DNA from: Aurantiochytrium sp. KH105
Lineage: Eukaryota > Sar > Bigyra > Thraustochytrida > Thraustochytriidae
Length of the DNA: 64,000 nt
Direction: 5' to 3'
Assembly (NCBI GenBank): GCA_003116975.1
Contig: BGKB01000021.1
Span: 186,001-250,000, forward strand
Positions 10,479 through 19,615 of the stretch are shown here, one piece after another; the first letter of the stretch is position 1; each line of letters opens with the position of its first letter. Under the pieces are notes generated by a model, which was given only the letters and a program-made list of their open reading frames with translations, had not been told where the DNA came from and did no database searches. The position numbers and the translations under genes were made by a program.

Positions 10479-11951
10479 ATGACGCGCGCGCGGGAAGGAG
10501 CTGCCTCCATGCAGGCGCGAGTAGCGCTTGCGCTGCTGGCTCAAATCGTGCTCACGCTCCTTGCCGGTGCAGAGGGCAAGTCAGTGTCTGGCAAGTTCAA
10601 GCTGGAGGCCGGCGACTTCGACCACGGCCCAGAGTACGAGATCACCAAGTTCAGCTTTGCCGTGGGCGAGGGCGCGGTGTCCGGCAAGTTCACGTATCAG
10701 GACCCGAGGACCTGGATGACCTCGCCCGCTCTGTACCTCTTCATGGACGAGGTCTGGGACAAGTACCATGACGCACCAGCGTGCACGGACAAAATTGCCT
10801 TTGCACATGCCAGTATTCCCATTGGCAAAAAGACGGCGAGTCACCAACAGATCGTGTCCGAGGGCCTGGGCAAAGCCAACCACTCGTCCATCAAAATGTT
10901 AGAAAAGGGCATGGTCGAGTGGGAGTTCAGCTGGACAATCAACCACGATGAGCGCACGGCCGGCTGGTTCGTCATTGCGGCAGACTGCGCTCTGGAACAA
11001 TACAATGCTCGCGTGCCGCCAATGTCATACGAGCTTCACTTTTTGAATCCGGGCAATACGCACCTCCCCGCAGATGAGTACGGCCTGCCCAAGCTGTACC
11101 TCTTTACGTTTGTGGCCATGGGCGGCTACTTGGCATACCTGCTTGTCATGCTAAAGAGCCATTACGAGGAGACCCACAAGGTGCATTTGGTGGTGCAGCT
11201 CTTGCTTTTGGCATTCATCCTGCAGCTCGTCTCACTTGGCTTTGAGCTCTTTCACTTGCAAGTGTACAAGTCGAACGGCTACGGCGTGCATGTCTTTGAT
11301 TTGCTGTCAGAGATCCTGGAAGGCCTCTCGCAAACGGTCATCTCCTTTGTACTCATTTGCCTGGCCACCGGATGGACGCTGGTGGAGACTAGCGCCGACG
11401 ACTCTCGCGCCAATAGCGTGGCCACGATCCTGCGCAATCCTGCGTCAATGTTCAAGGGCCCGAACGTGGTAGTCTTTGTGCTTATTGCCTTGGTTATTGT
11501 TTCCATGCTGCTACAAATTGCCAACAAGGGCTACGATGGCGACTTTTCCAAGTTTCATGACCACGAGTCTACGCCTGGCCACATTTTGGTTGGCATTCGC
11601 TTCCTCTTGGGCATTGCCTTTGTGGCGAGCCTCTTTGCGACCATTCGCTCGCAAGCATCTCGTGGTGGAGAACGTCTGGTCATGTTTTTGCGCCGCCTCA
11701 TGGTTCTTGGTGGGCTTTGGTTTCTGAGCTTTCCTCTCATTGTCTTCTTTGCCGGTATGCTCCGGCACTACAACCGCCATGGCTTTGTTACGGCAGGGAC
11801 GCTTGTGTTGCAAACGGCGTCTCTCTGTGTGCTTGGCCATCAATTCATGTCGCAGCACAGCACGTACTTTAGGATTTCTACACTCGCTGACGCGGGCGCT
11901 CTTCCCGGCGCCGGCGGTCTTGTGCGCGCCCCCAAGATGAGTCGCGACTAG
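10479..11951 (+). CDS. GPR180/TMEM145-like seven-transmembrane protein
   Basis: The protein has 490 residues. The ATG at 10479 opens the frame, but the ATG at 10509 (residue 11) begins a cleaner signal peptide (MQARVALALLAQIVLTLLAG) and may be the true start. A luminal beta-rich domain of about 180 residues follows (motifs LYLFMDE, VEWEFSWTINHDERTAGWF). After it come seven hydrophobic helices from about residue 207, including LYLFTFVAMGGYLAYLL and LVVQLLLLAFILQLVSLG, and a short cytoplasmic tail. This order of signal peptide, ectodomain and 7TM is that of the GPR180/TMEM145 (intimal thickness-related receptor) family. Ligand and pathway cannot be told from sequence. Confidence 0.85.
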   Translation: MTRAREGAASMQARVALALLAQIVLTLLAGAEGKSVSGKFKLEAGDFDHGPEYEITKFSFAVGEGAVSGKFTYQDPRTWMTSPALYLFMDEVWDKYHDAPACTDKIAFAHASIPIGKKTASHQQIVSEGLGKANHSSIKMLEKGMVEWEFSWTINHDERTAGWFVIAADCALEQYNARVPPMSYELHFLNPGNTHLPADEYGLPKLYLFTFVAMGGYLAYLLVMLKSHYEETHKVHLVVQLLLLAFILQLVSLGFELFHLQVYKSNGYGVHVFDLLSEILEGLSQTVISFVLICLATGWTLVETSADDSRANSVATILRNPASMFKGPNVVVFVLIALVIVSMLLQIANKGYDGDFSKFHDHESTPGHILVGIRFLLGIAFVASLFATIRSQASRGGERLVMFLRRLMVLGGLWFLSFPLIVFFAGMLRHYNRHGFVTAGTLVLQTASLCVLGHQFMSQHSTYFRISTLADAGALPGAGGLVRAPKMSRD

Positions 11952-12210
11952 ATTTTATGCCTTGCGCGCGCGCGTGCCTGCGTCCATGTGCTTACGTGCG
12001 TGGATATCGAATGATCGCTAGCTAGCTAGTTTGCTATTTGGGAGCAAAAAAAACTAACTTACACAAAATTTGCCAAAATAGTTATGCAGTCCGATCGATC
12101 AACCACTTGAAGTGGTCCCACCAAAGGTAAACTTGCGAGAAATACAAAACAACAAAATAGACTTGTCGACCACAAAGTGTATGTATACATTTACAATTGC
12201 TCCGGTCACC

Positions 12211-14628
12211 TTAGAACCCGTCGAACTGTAACGTCTGGATGCGCATTTGCACCTGCGTGCGGCTTTGCACATTGTTCTTGAGAGGTCCATTGGTGTCGCG
12301 CTCACCACGAGGCGACGGCTCTCGCGAGGAGCCATCAGCATTAATGGACTTAAATCTGCGTTGAAAGGGCTGAAGGGATGCCACTCGAGGCAAGGGAACT
12401 GGTTTGCCAGCTGCAACAGCCTGCGCGCATTCTTGCTCGAATTGGCGACGATTGGCGGCCCTCCGCCGTTTAATATCTTCATCAGTGGCCCCATTCCGCG
12501 CAGATTTACCTCCACTGGCCACGCCCGCACCCCACACGGGTCGATCGCCAGTCATGATGCGAACACGCTCCCTCTCAGCTTCCAACTCTTGTCGCTGTTT
12601 TTCAATAACGATGCGTCGCCGCATCGTTACCGGATTTTCCTTCATAAGAGGCGTCTTAAAGGCCTCAATTCGCGCGTACGCCTCCGCCTCGGGCTGATTG
12701 GGGTCGTAAGGGAGAATGCGCCGAAATCCGCCACAGTGCGCATCCTCGTAGGCTGTCCGCAGCTTTTGCAGCAGCGAGTCCTCGCTTGAGACATCGTGGG
12801 ACGAAGAGGTAGCTTGAACGGACTGTGATTGCGGGACCACTTCCTGGTTCTGACTCTTGACAAACTGATCGCCTGTTTCGTTTTCAAAAGGAGGAGAGTT
12901 GGTGTCGTCGCCAACTTTGGCAGCAGCCTCCCCTTCTTGATCTGCGTTCGATTCGTCGTCATGCGCGACAGTCTCAGGAGAAATCGCTCGAGTCTCAGAT
13001 CTCAACACATGGACTTTGTTGTCGCGCATTTCCGTCGCTCGGCCCGAGAGCGAATCCCCTTGCCGAGGAGCACCCTGCGGAGACAAGTCCGAGTTCTGTC
13101 CCATCGTTGACGTTGAGGCCGGCACGGATCCGCTCGAAGTTGTGAGACCGCGACGCTTGGCGAGAAGCTCCCCCATTCGCTCTCGCTGATCTGCAAGTGA
13201 AGTCGGCCTGGGCCGTGCTTCTCCCGCCAAGAGATCATCAGCGTCAACGCAGCCAAGAACCAAGGACTCTCGTACGACTTGTTCCTTGACACGTCTGTCA
13301 AGAGGAGCATCGCAATGCAGAGAGGGAGAATGGTTGACCTCGATAACCCACGGTTGAAGTCCCGCATCGAGCATGATGTCGAATCCAAGAAGCTCAAAGC
13401 AGCGAAAACCCTCCTTGGATCCAGCTTGGGAGGCGCCTTCTTTGCCAAAGCAGGCCCGATAGTCTTGCGCCAGACTCGGCTGGATGGAGAGCAGTGTCTT
13501 GACAATGATGTCCTGAACATTGCGCTGGACGTGCTCCACATCATGGCCGCGCTCGGCCAAGTAATCGTACAATTGTTCGAGTGACCACTTGGAGGCCTCT
13601 TCAGCGCCGTCGCTGGCGCCGCGTCCTCCCTGGTGCGCGCCCAGACCCGTTTCATTGTTTCTTTGGCCATCTTTGTAGTTTGCATTGTGTTTGTTGACTG
13701 CGTAGTTGGTGAGATGCATAAAGCGGTTTGCCAAGTTCTCGCGTCGTGGTCGCTCGTACTTTACGGTGCAAAAGCGCACGAGACCTTGTGAGTGCTGAAA
13801 GGCGCGAAGGGAAGGCGTGCAACTTGTGACGACAACGTAGATGCGCAAATCGAATTTGAAGCCGTTGATGAGAAAGGGGTTGGGAAGATACTGCTGCACA
13901 GCGGAGAGACCTTGAAGGTCGTCAAGGTCCTTGAGTTCGTTGGAAAGGAAGATGCCATTTCCCTGGCAACCTCCATCAGGCTTGACAATAAGTACAGGAC
14001 GCTGCTTGCGACTGGCGAATTCGAGCTGGAACCATTTACGCAGCGACTCTTTTTCTTTGGGTAGACTCCACGTTTTGGGGTGAAAGTCGAATAATTCGGG
14101 CATGGACCCGGCGAGTCGGCCGATGGTGAGACCGAGCTTGCACTTTTGGCAGATCTTGGACATGCCAGGAAAGTGATTGATCTTTTGCAGCGGATTGAGG
14201 GTCGAGATGGAGGACTCTGCCGTGATGCCGCCGCAGTCGTGCCAGGCGATTGACCATGCGCCACGACCGGTGTCTGACAAACCCCAGCCAAGGTTTTCGG
14301 CGCAGTCACGCACGACCTGGTACCGGGTCTGATTCAAGTTAATGTTCATTTCGGGAACCTCGAGGCCTCGCGCTTTGGCGAGAAGGATTGCGTCTGTTGA
14401 TTGAGAGTCTTGGTTTTCGTGTGATGGGTCATTCTGCTCTTGTTTGGCGTTCTCCTTCTCTTTTGTTGGGGAGTTGCCGTCGCTGTCAATATGCTCTTGC
14501 TTTGGAGCTACTCTTTTGAGGATTCCGTTCATGCTTTCCTCAGGATAGTTCTCGCTGCTGCTGTTGCTGCTGCTGCTACTGCCACTGCTACTGCTGCTCT
14601 TGACGATCTCGGCGTCAGCCGTCGTCAT
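12211..14628 (-). CDS. Tubulin-tyrosine ligase-like (TTLL) glutamylase-type enzyme
   Basis: The protein has 805 residues from the ATG at 14628. The frame is open upstream to a TTG at 14742, but that stretch has no ATG and contains a tetranucleotide repeat. The TTL ATP-grasp domain spans about 95-465. Recognisable elements are LGWGLSDTGRGAWSIAW, the lysine/ATP segment VLIVKPDGGCQGNGIFL, KFDLRIYVVVTS, FMHLTNYAVNKHN and the metal-binding end FDIMLDAGLQPWVIEVNHSP. These place it with the TTLL polyglutamylases rather than TTL itself. Such enzymes add glutamates to tubulin tails, usually in cilia and centrioles. The C-terminal 340 residues are disordered with a charged helix (about 660-735). The exact modification is not deducible. 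It converges on the GPR180-like gene. Confidence 0.9.
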   Translation of the reverse strand: MTTADAEIVKSSSSSGSSSSSNSSSENYPEESMNGILKRVAPKQEHIDSDGNSPTKEKENAKQEQNDPSHENQDSQSTDAILLAKARGLEVPEMNINLNQTRYQVVRDCAENLGWGLSDTGRGAWSIAWHDCGGITAESSISTLNPLQKINHFPGMSKICQKCKLGLTIGRLAGSMPELFDFHPKTWSLPKEKESLRKWFQLEFASRKQRPVLIVKPDGGCQGNGIFLSNELKDLDDLQGLSAVQQYLPNPFLINGFKFDLRIYVVVTSCTPSLRAFQHSQGLVRFCTVKYERPRRENLANRFMHLTNYAVNKHNANYKDGQRNNETGLGAHQGGRGASDGAEEASKWSLEQLYDYLAERGHDVEHVQRNVQDIIVKTLLSIQPSLAQDYRACFGKEGASQAGSKEGFRCFELLGFDIMLDAGLQPWVIEVNHSPSLHCDAPLDRRVKEQVVRESLVLGCVDADDLLAGEARPRPTSLADQRERMGELLAKRRGLTTSSGSVPASTSTMGQNSDLSPQGAPRQGDSLSGRATEMRDNKVHVLRSETRAISPETVAHDDESNADQEGEAAAKVGDDTNSPPFENETGDQFVKSQNQEVVPQSQSVQATSSSHDVSSEDSLLQKLRTAYEDAHCGGFRRILPYDPNQPEAEAYARIEAFKTPLMKENPVTMRRRIVIEKQRQELEAERERVRIMTGDRPVWGAGVASGGKSARNGATDEDIKRRRAANRRQFEQECAQAVAAGKPVPLPRVASLQPFQRRFKSINADGSSREPSPRGERDTNGPLKNNVQSRTQVQMRIQTLQFDGF

Positions 14629-15529
14629 CCTGCGAGATGCTCTGCAGGCAGGCAGGCAGGCAGGCAGCTCGATCGATGATTGACCTTGCCTTCTTGGCAC
14701 GTTTCTTTTTCCACCTTTGTTTTGCAAGGAAAACAACACCAACTAGGCTTAGCAGCTAGGCAGCCTAATTTGCAGGACAATTCGTTCCTAGCGAGGTCAG
14801 GCTGCGCTGCGTCCAAACCGTCTCATTTGATTCACAGTGTCGGGTGTGTTTGTGCGCCACAATCCAACCAACACTTTCAGGCAGGCCAGATCCGAACTAG
14901 CCGGGAAACGCGCGCGCGCGAGAGAGAGAGAGCGGGCTGACTGCTGTCCTCAAACCAAAGCAATCGCAGCAAAAAGCCATGCGCGGATGGACTTCCCTTT
15001 CTTCCCTCCCTTCCTCCTCCCTTCCTCCCTCCTTCTCCCCTCTCTCCCCAATCTATCCGTTGTTCCCCCTCAGTTCCACGCCCATTCCCCTCTGATTCCC
15101 TCCTCGTGCCGTACCCGTTCCAAGCCGCCATCTCCCGTCCCCTGGCGGCGAAGCCCCTCCGCGGCGTGCGGCGGCGGGCGGGCCCACTGCCCCCTGCGCG
15201 CCCCAGTGGCGCGCGGGGGCCGCGGGTCGCGCCTTAGTGGGCTCGGCAAGTGCGCTATCGGGCCGCGCAAGCGCTTTTCGGCGGCGCGCAAGCGGCCTAT
15301 GGCGGCGCGCAAGTGCGGCTCCGAATCGGTGGTGGCGGCGGGGCGGCGGCGCGGCGGTTTGCGACCGTGGCGGGGCGAAAGCGCGGCGCCGCGCGGGGCG
15401 GCAGGGCGGGAGCAGGGAGGGAGGCAGGGCGCGAGGAGGGAGGGCGCGCGCAGAGCAGAAGAAGAAGGAGAGGGCCGCGAGGAGAAGATCGTGGAGCCTT
15501 GCGCGCGCAGCAGCAGCAGGAGCGGGACG
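14629..15529. other. Divergent intergenic region between TTLL and alpha-NAC
   Basis: A 900-bp interval holding two promoters. It contains the GCAG array, a GA/GC alternating run near 14911-14937, a long C/T-rich tract at about 14990-15070 on the plus strand, and a GC-rich segment up to the alpha-NAC start. The alpha-NAC frame is open through part of it, but that segment is Arg/Gly/Ala low complexity and not conserved-looking, so I take it as 5' UTR or promoter. Confidence 0.55.
14644..14667. repeat. (GCAG)n tetranucleotide repeat upstream of TTLL start
   Basis: Six units of GCAG lie 16-39 bp upstream of the TTLL start codon. In the extended reading frame they would encode alternating ACLP residues, which argues that they are 5' UTR. 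Confidence 0.9.
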
Positions 15530-16192
15530 ATGGCGGCCGCGGAGGAGCCCAAGGTGCAGGAGGTGACGGAGGAGGAGGCCGCCGCCCTGGAGCAGGAGGA
15601 GGAGGTCGCCGGCGAGGAGAATGGCGGCGAAGAGGAGGAGGACGAGGGCATGCCCGGCATGAGCCGCGCGAACCGCAACGAGAAGAAGGCGCGCAAGGCC
15701 GTGCAGAAGCTCGGCCTCAAGAGCGTCCCCGGCGTGAACCGCGTCGCGATCAAGAAGAAGACCGGCGAGGTCTTCGCCATCGCGAGCCCGGACGTCATGC
15801 GCGCCCCCAACTCGGACACCTTTATTGTCTTTGGCGAGGCGACCATGGACGACTCGGCGGCGCGCGCCCAGCAGCTCGCGGCCCAGCAGTTCGGCCCCGA
15901 CGGCGCCATGAACATGGAGAAGATCCAGGAGCTCCAGAAGCAGATGGAGGCCCTCCAGGCGCAGAGCAAGGCCGCTGCTGGCGGCGCCGAGGGTGGCGAG
16001 GCCGCCGCTGCCGGCGAGGCCGGCGAGGCTGACGCCGAGGGCGACGACGGCGAGGTCGACATGTCCGGCCTCGACGAGAAGGACGTCTCTCTTGTCATGG
16101 AGCAGGGCAAGGTCTCCAAGGCCAAGGCTGCCAAGGTCCTCAAGGCCAACGACGGCGACGTTGTCAACGCCATCATGGAGCTGACGATGTGA
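15530..16192 (+). CDS. NACA: Nascent polypeptide-associated complex subunit alpha
   Basis: The protein has 220 residues, the usual length, starting at the ATG at 15530; the frame is open further upstream, but that stretch does not resemble NAC. An acidic N-terminus (1-42) is followed by the NAC beta-barrel domain (about 43-105) with RNEKKARKAVQKLGLK, GVNRVAIKK and the DTFIVFGEA motif. An Ala/Gln linker leads to a C-terminal UBA domain (about 183-220, DVSLVMEQGKVSKAKAAKVL) ending IMELTM. It pairs with beta-NAC at the ribosomal exit tunnel and controls access of SRP and other factors. Codons are very strongly G/C-ending, as expected for a highly expressed gene. Confidence 0.97.
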   Translation: MAAAEEPKVQEVTEEEAAALEQEEEVAGEENGGEEEEDEGMPGMSRANRNEKKARKAVQKLGLKSVPGVNRVAIKKKTGEVFAIASPDVMRAPNSDTFIVFGEATMDDSAARAQQLAAQQFGPDGAMNMEKIQELQKQMEALQAQSKAAAGGAEGGEAAAAGEAGEADAEGDDGEVDMSGLDEKDVSLVMEQGKVSKAKAAKVLKANDGDVVNAIMELTM

Positions 16193-17418
16193 TTTTCTGA
16201 TTAAATCGATCGACACTGCGTGACTGAACGATGAACTCCCTGTTTGGCGTCGAGACTGCCTTTTCGTCGTGGCTGCCATCTTAATTGTGGTAGCCCTATT
16301 TGATAGGCGTATTTCGGAACCTTTCATCCCCTTTCCCCCCCTTTTTTCTTCGTTTTCTTTCTTTCCTTTTCCTCTTGCTTCTTGCCAACCTTTGCTCATT
16401 TTTCAACGAATCCTTGCAGTATGGTATCTTGTCCACTCATGATGCTTGTCATGGGTCATTTCTTCGTTTTCAACATGGAGTGTGACTTTGCTATACCTGG
16501 GAACAAGAAACAAAGATTCGAGTACCTCCCTTTATTAGAACTATACAGGTCGTAGAATAGAGGGTAAAGCACAGAGAAGGGTCACGGCCTCAAAGTGTAT
16601 TTGTGATTCTCGTGGTAAACTATCAAATCGTAGGGATTTTGTCCCCCCTCTCTCCGAGAATGGATGGTATATAGGAAAAATGAACAAGATCACAAGATCC
16701 AAGTACATGCACGATTCGATAGATAAATAACACCATCGCCACTTCTACTACTTCTGCAGAGCCGGCTCTCGTGGTCGCATCTGAGAGGAAGAACAAACCT
16801 ATCGTCAGACACACACTTGCCCTCTTTTCCAAAGTGCAAGGACATATCGCATCGTAGTTTGAATTCAAAGCCTCACGAGCCGATCTCGAACACTTTTAAA
16901 GCATGCGGAGCTGCAGCATGTCAGAGGCAGGCATCTCACTTGCGTCGCCAACCGAAGGGTCGAATGGGTCCGTACTGGTGATCGTTTCAGATCCATCGTT
17001 TGTAATTGCCGTGGAGTGGTAGTGGATCACCGAGTGACGGTCGTAAGGTCTTCACCATGGCGATCGATTCCATCCGCAATCTCGAAGTTGCTGAGATGGT
17101 CCACCTGAATGTTCTCCCAGTGAAGCGCGACGTTCTACGTTATTGCGATCAGGTCGACTATGTTCGCGGTAGAATCCGAGTGCGTGCATGATCGCGTGCT
17201 CGACAGAGTCAGTGAACACGCAGCTTGGGACAAGATTCACGACCTGGGGCATGTAGGCATCCGGCACGTGACTCACCAAAAAATAGCCTAAAGATCAAAA
17301 GATGGCATACAAGAGGCTCTTACAATGTTTATAAAAAAACGTACCGACTTCTTCATAGACAAAGAAGAAGAAGAAGAAGGAAAAGGAGGAGGGATGAGGA
17401 TGACAATGAACTTTTTTA
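16193..17418. other. Intergenic interval with unresolved short coding-like frames
   Basis: 1.2 kb between alpha-NAC and the RPEL gene. Around 16896-17280 short segments on the minus strand look protein-like: DAYMPQVVNLVPSCVF near 17250; NIQVDHLSNFEIADGIDR near 17080 in a second frame; and a Ser/Thr/Asp-rich tail ending MLQLRML with a stop at 16896-16898. They are in different frames or separated by a stop. The plus strand also has a short open frame here (17006-17191). A pyrimidine-rich tract ending in CAG on the minus strand near 16780 could be a splice acceptor. A small multi-exon or decayed gene is possible, but I could not build a consistent model. Confidence 0.3.
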
Positions 17419-18722
17419 TCACTCGGCAGCGGTCATGATGCCAGTGATATGGGCTCGCAGCACATTGAGCAAGCCGTCAAGCATGTCGTTGACGTCATGT
17501 TCGGTCTCGAAGACCTCGACAACGGCCATGATGCGCTCGTCCTCATCGAAAATGAGATTCTTGAGAATTCCCTTGAGCTGCGCGTCAATGAGGCCGAGTT
17601 TCTCCAAGTGCAGAGCGCCCTTAAGAGCAATCGCAAATCGCGAGCGCAAAACGTTTTCGTCGCGCGAATTGTCTGTAGGCTGTTCGTCTTGCAAAGGCGA
17701 TGACTCGGGGAGAATGCCCTTGGCTGCGAGCTCTTCAGGCTCCGGTCGCGATGATAGACCGCGTGAGACGCTGTCTCGGCGCATCTGATGCTCCAGGTCG
17801 CGCTTCGGTCGCGCAAGACCCGGAGCAAGCCCTTGCTCAGAAGACCCCTCGGGAAGGACGCCAGCGCGTTCGAGTTCAGAGGCTTCAGGTCGCGTTTCCA
17901 TGTTGCGCGCAACCTTGTCGGCATGGATCTGCCGTTCGAGCGATGATCGACGATCCTGGAGACTGGGCGCGACCTCGAGGCCAGAGTGCATTCCACGACG
18001 CTTGAGCTCGTCAATGTCGGGCCGCGACTCCAGCAGGCCGCCAAGTTTGTCTTGACTGAGCTGGCGCTTGAGATCTTGCGCTGTCTGCGCCAACGTATTA
18101 CTCACATTTTCCTTTTTCAGGACTCCCTTCTCCTCGAGTGCGTTTTGATCTGGTCGCTGCGCCAGACTTTGGTCCAGCGAGCTGCGACGGAGTTTCTGAT
18201 CAAGCTCTTGCGCTGTGGCCTGCAGGCTGTCGGCGACACCTGGTTTGGATCCCAGAACGCCATCTTTGGCGAGTTCTTCTCGACCTGGACGATTGCCAAG
18301 CGCGTCATCGAGCTTGCTTCGTGTCTGCTCCCGCGTTTCATCGTCTTGTGCATTGCCCTCCATAACGCTTTCTGCAGCAGGATCAGCGGTATCCGCAGCA
18401 GTACTGTCGTTGGAGTCATCTTTGGGGGTTGCATCTTCGACAGATTCGTTTTTGCTCAAAGCATCGGCATCGGTATTCTTGTCATCGTTTGTGTCTTCTT
18501 TGCCATCTTCCTCAGATGTCTCTGTGGCTTGGTTTTTACTCTCGTCGCTCTGTTCCGTAGCCGAGGCAGCGGTCGAGGCTTGAGAGGACACCTGTTCCTC
18601 GACGCCTTTTTCAACAGTTTCTTTGGCCTGGGGCGCTTGGGTCTCTGGCTCTTGCTTTGAGTCTTCCGCCTTGGGCGGATCAGCATCGACGGCGCTCTGT
18701 TCCTTTTCCTGCTGCTCCTTTT

Positions 18723-18753
<31 letters not shown>

Positions 18754-18813
18754 TTGTGCAGCGGCCTTTTTGGCCCCTGCTCGGGACCCGCGCGACTTTT
18801 TCGACTTGCCCAT
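17419..18813 (-). CDS. Five-RPEL-repeat actin-binding protein
   Basis: The protein has 464 residues from the ATG at 18813. It has a lysine-rich start, a polyglutamine tract (22-31) and an acidic Glu/Asp/Ser region to about 160. Five copies of the RPEL motif (RPxxxEL followed by a Gly-hydrophobic pair) follow at residues 175, 220 (RPDQNAL, Glu replaced by Ala), 264, 308 and 356, spaced 44-48 apart. RPEL motifs bind monomeric G-actin in MRTF/MAL and Phactr proteins. The C-terminal 75 residues form an uncharacterised, probably helical domain (GALHLEKLGLIDAQLKGIL). I see no SAP, leucine zipper or clear PP1-docking site, so this is not an ortholog of either animal family. Actin binding is a strong inference; the output is unknown. 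Confidence 0.85.
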
Positions 18814-19615
18814 CGTGCGTGGGCTCCCGGGCTTCGCGCTCGCGCTGCTGATGCTGATGATGCTGATGATGCTGCTGCTGCCGCCGCCGCTGCTCTCCGC
18901 CTGCGCGCCCTCGCGCCTCGCCCGCCGATCCTCTCTGCGGTATCCGCGTTTAGATCAACGCTGAGCGCCTGCAGCGCGTCGAGGTCCGCCGACAGCGAAA
19001 CTTTCCACTTGCGCCCGCGACAGTCCACTTGCACACCGGCATACCCTACTTGCGCCCGCCCCGCCTGCACTTGCGCCCGCCGCCCCCGGGCCCTTTGTCC
19101 ATTCGCAGCGCAGCATATCCTCGCTGATCCATTTTATCCTCTCCGCCTTCCTCCGCTGCAGAATATCCTGGCTTACCCTAGATCGGAATCATCTCCCCGC
19201 GCCCGCCCCTGGCAACGATGGATTTCGTCGCACGAAACTAGGCTTCTGGACGCGCGTCGCGGTCGCAGGCCAGCCAGCCTTGTTCCGCTCACAACGACGC
19301 GGCCGCCTTCCGTCTTCTTTGCCCGCGGATGAACATTAGCAGCAGCAAGCAGCGAGCGCATGGGTCGGCTTGGGTTGGGTTGGGTGGGGCGGGGTTACAT
19401 TGCACATTACGCCGGGCCCGCCCCGCCTTACCGTAGCGTTTCGCCTAAACCTGGCCTTAGGGCTCGGCGCCTGGTCTTTGGCGCGGCCAGGCCGAGCGCG
19501 CGACGGAGCAGAACCCTATCGTCACCCGCGTCATTGTCGTTGTCATCGCCGTCGCACGAGACGCAGAGGTAGACGCATTCGTGAGGACAGTCAGGCAGGG
19601 ACGCAAAGGAGCAAG
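18814..19615. other. Divergent intergenic region (RPEL / acyl-CoA dehydrogenase)
   Basis: An 800-bp interval with GCTGATGAT-type repeats near 18845-18880, a CTTGCGCCCGC-rich stretch near 19008-19085 and a G-rich run near 19365-19395. No gene seen; the upstream extension of the dehydrogenase frame lacks family similarity. Confidence 0.55.

Noticed and set aside
15053..16399. Long minus-strand frames opposite alpha-NAC
   Set aside because: Leu/Ala/Arg low complexity; the sense strand carries a clear alpha-NAC with its UBA domain.
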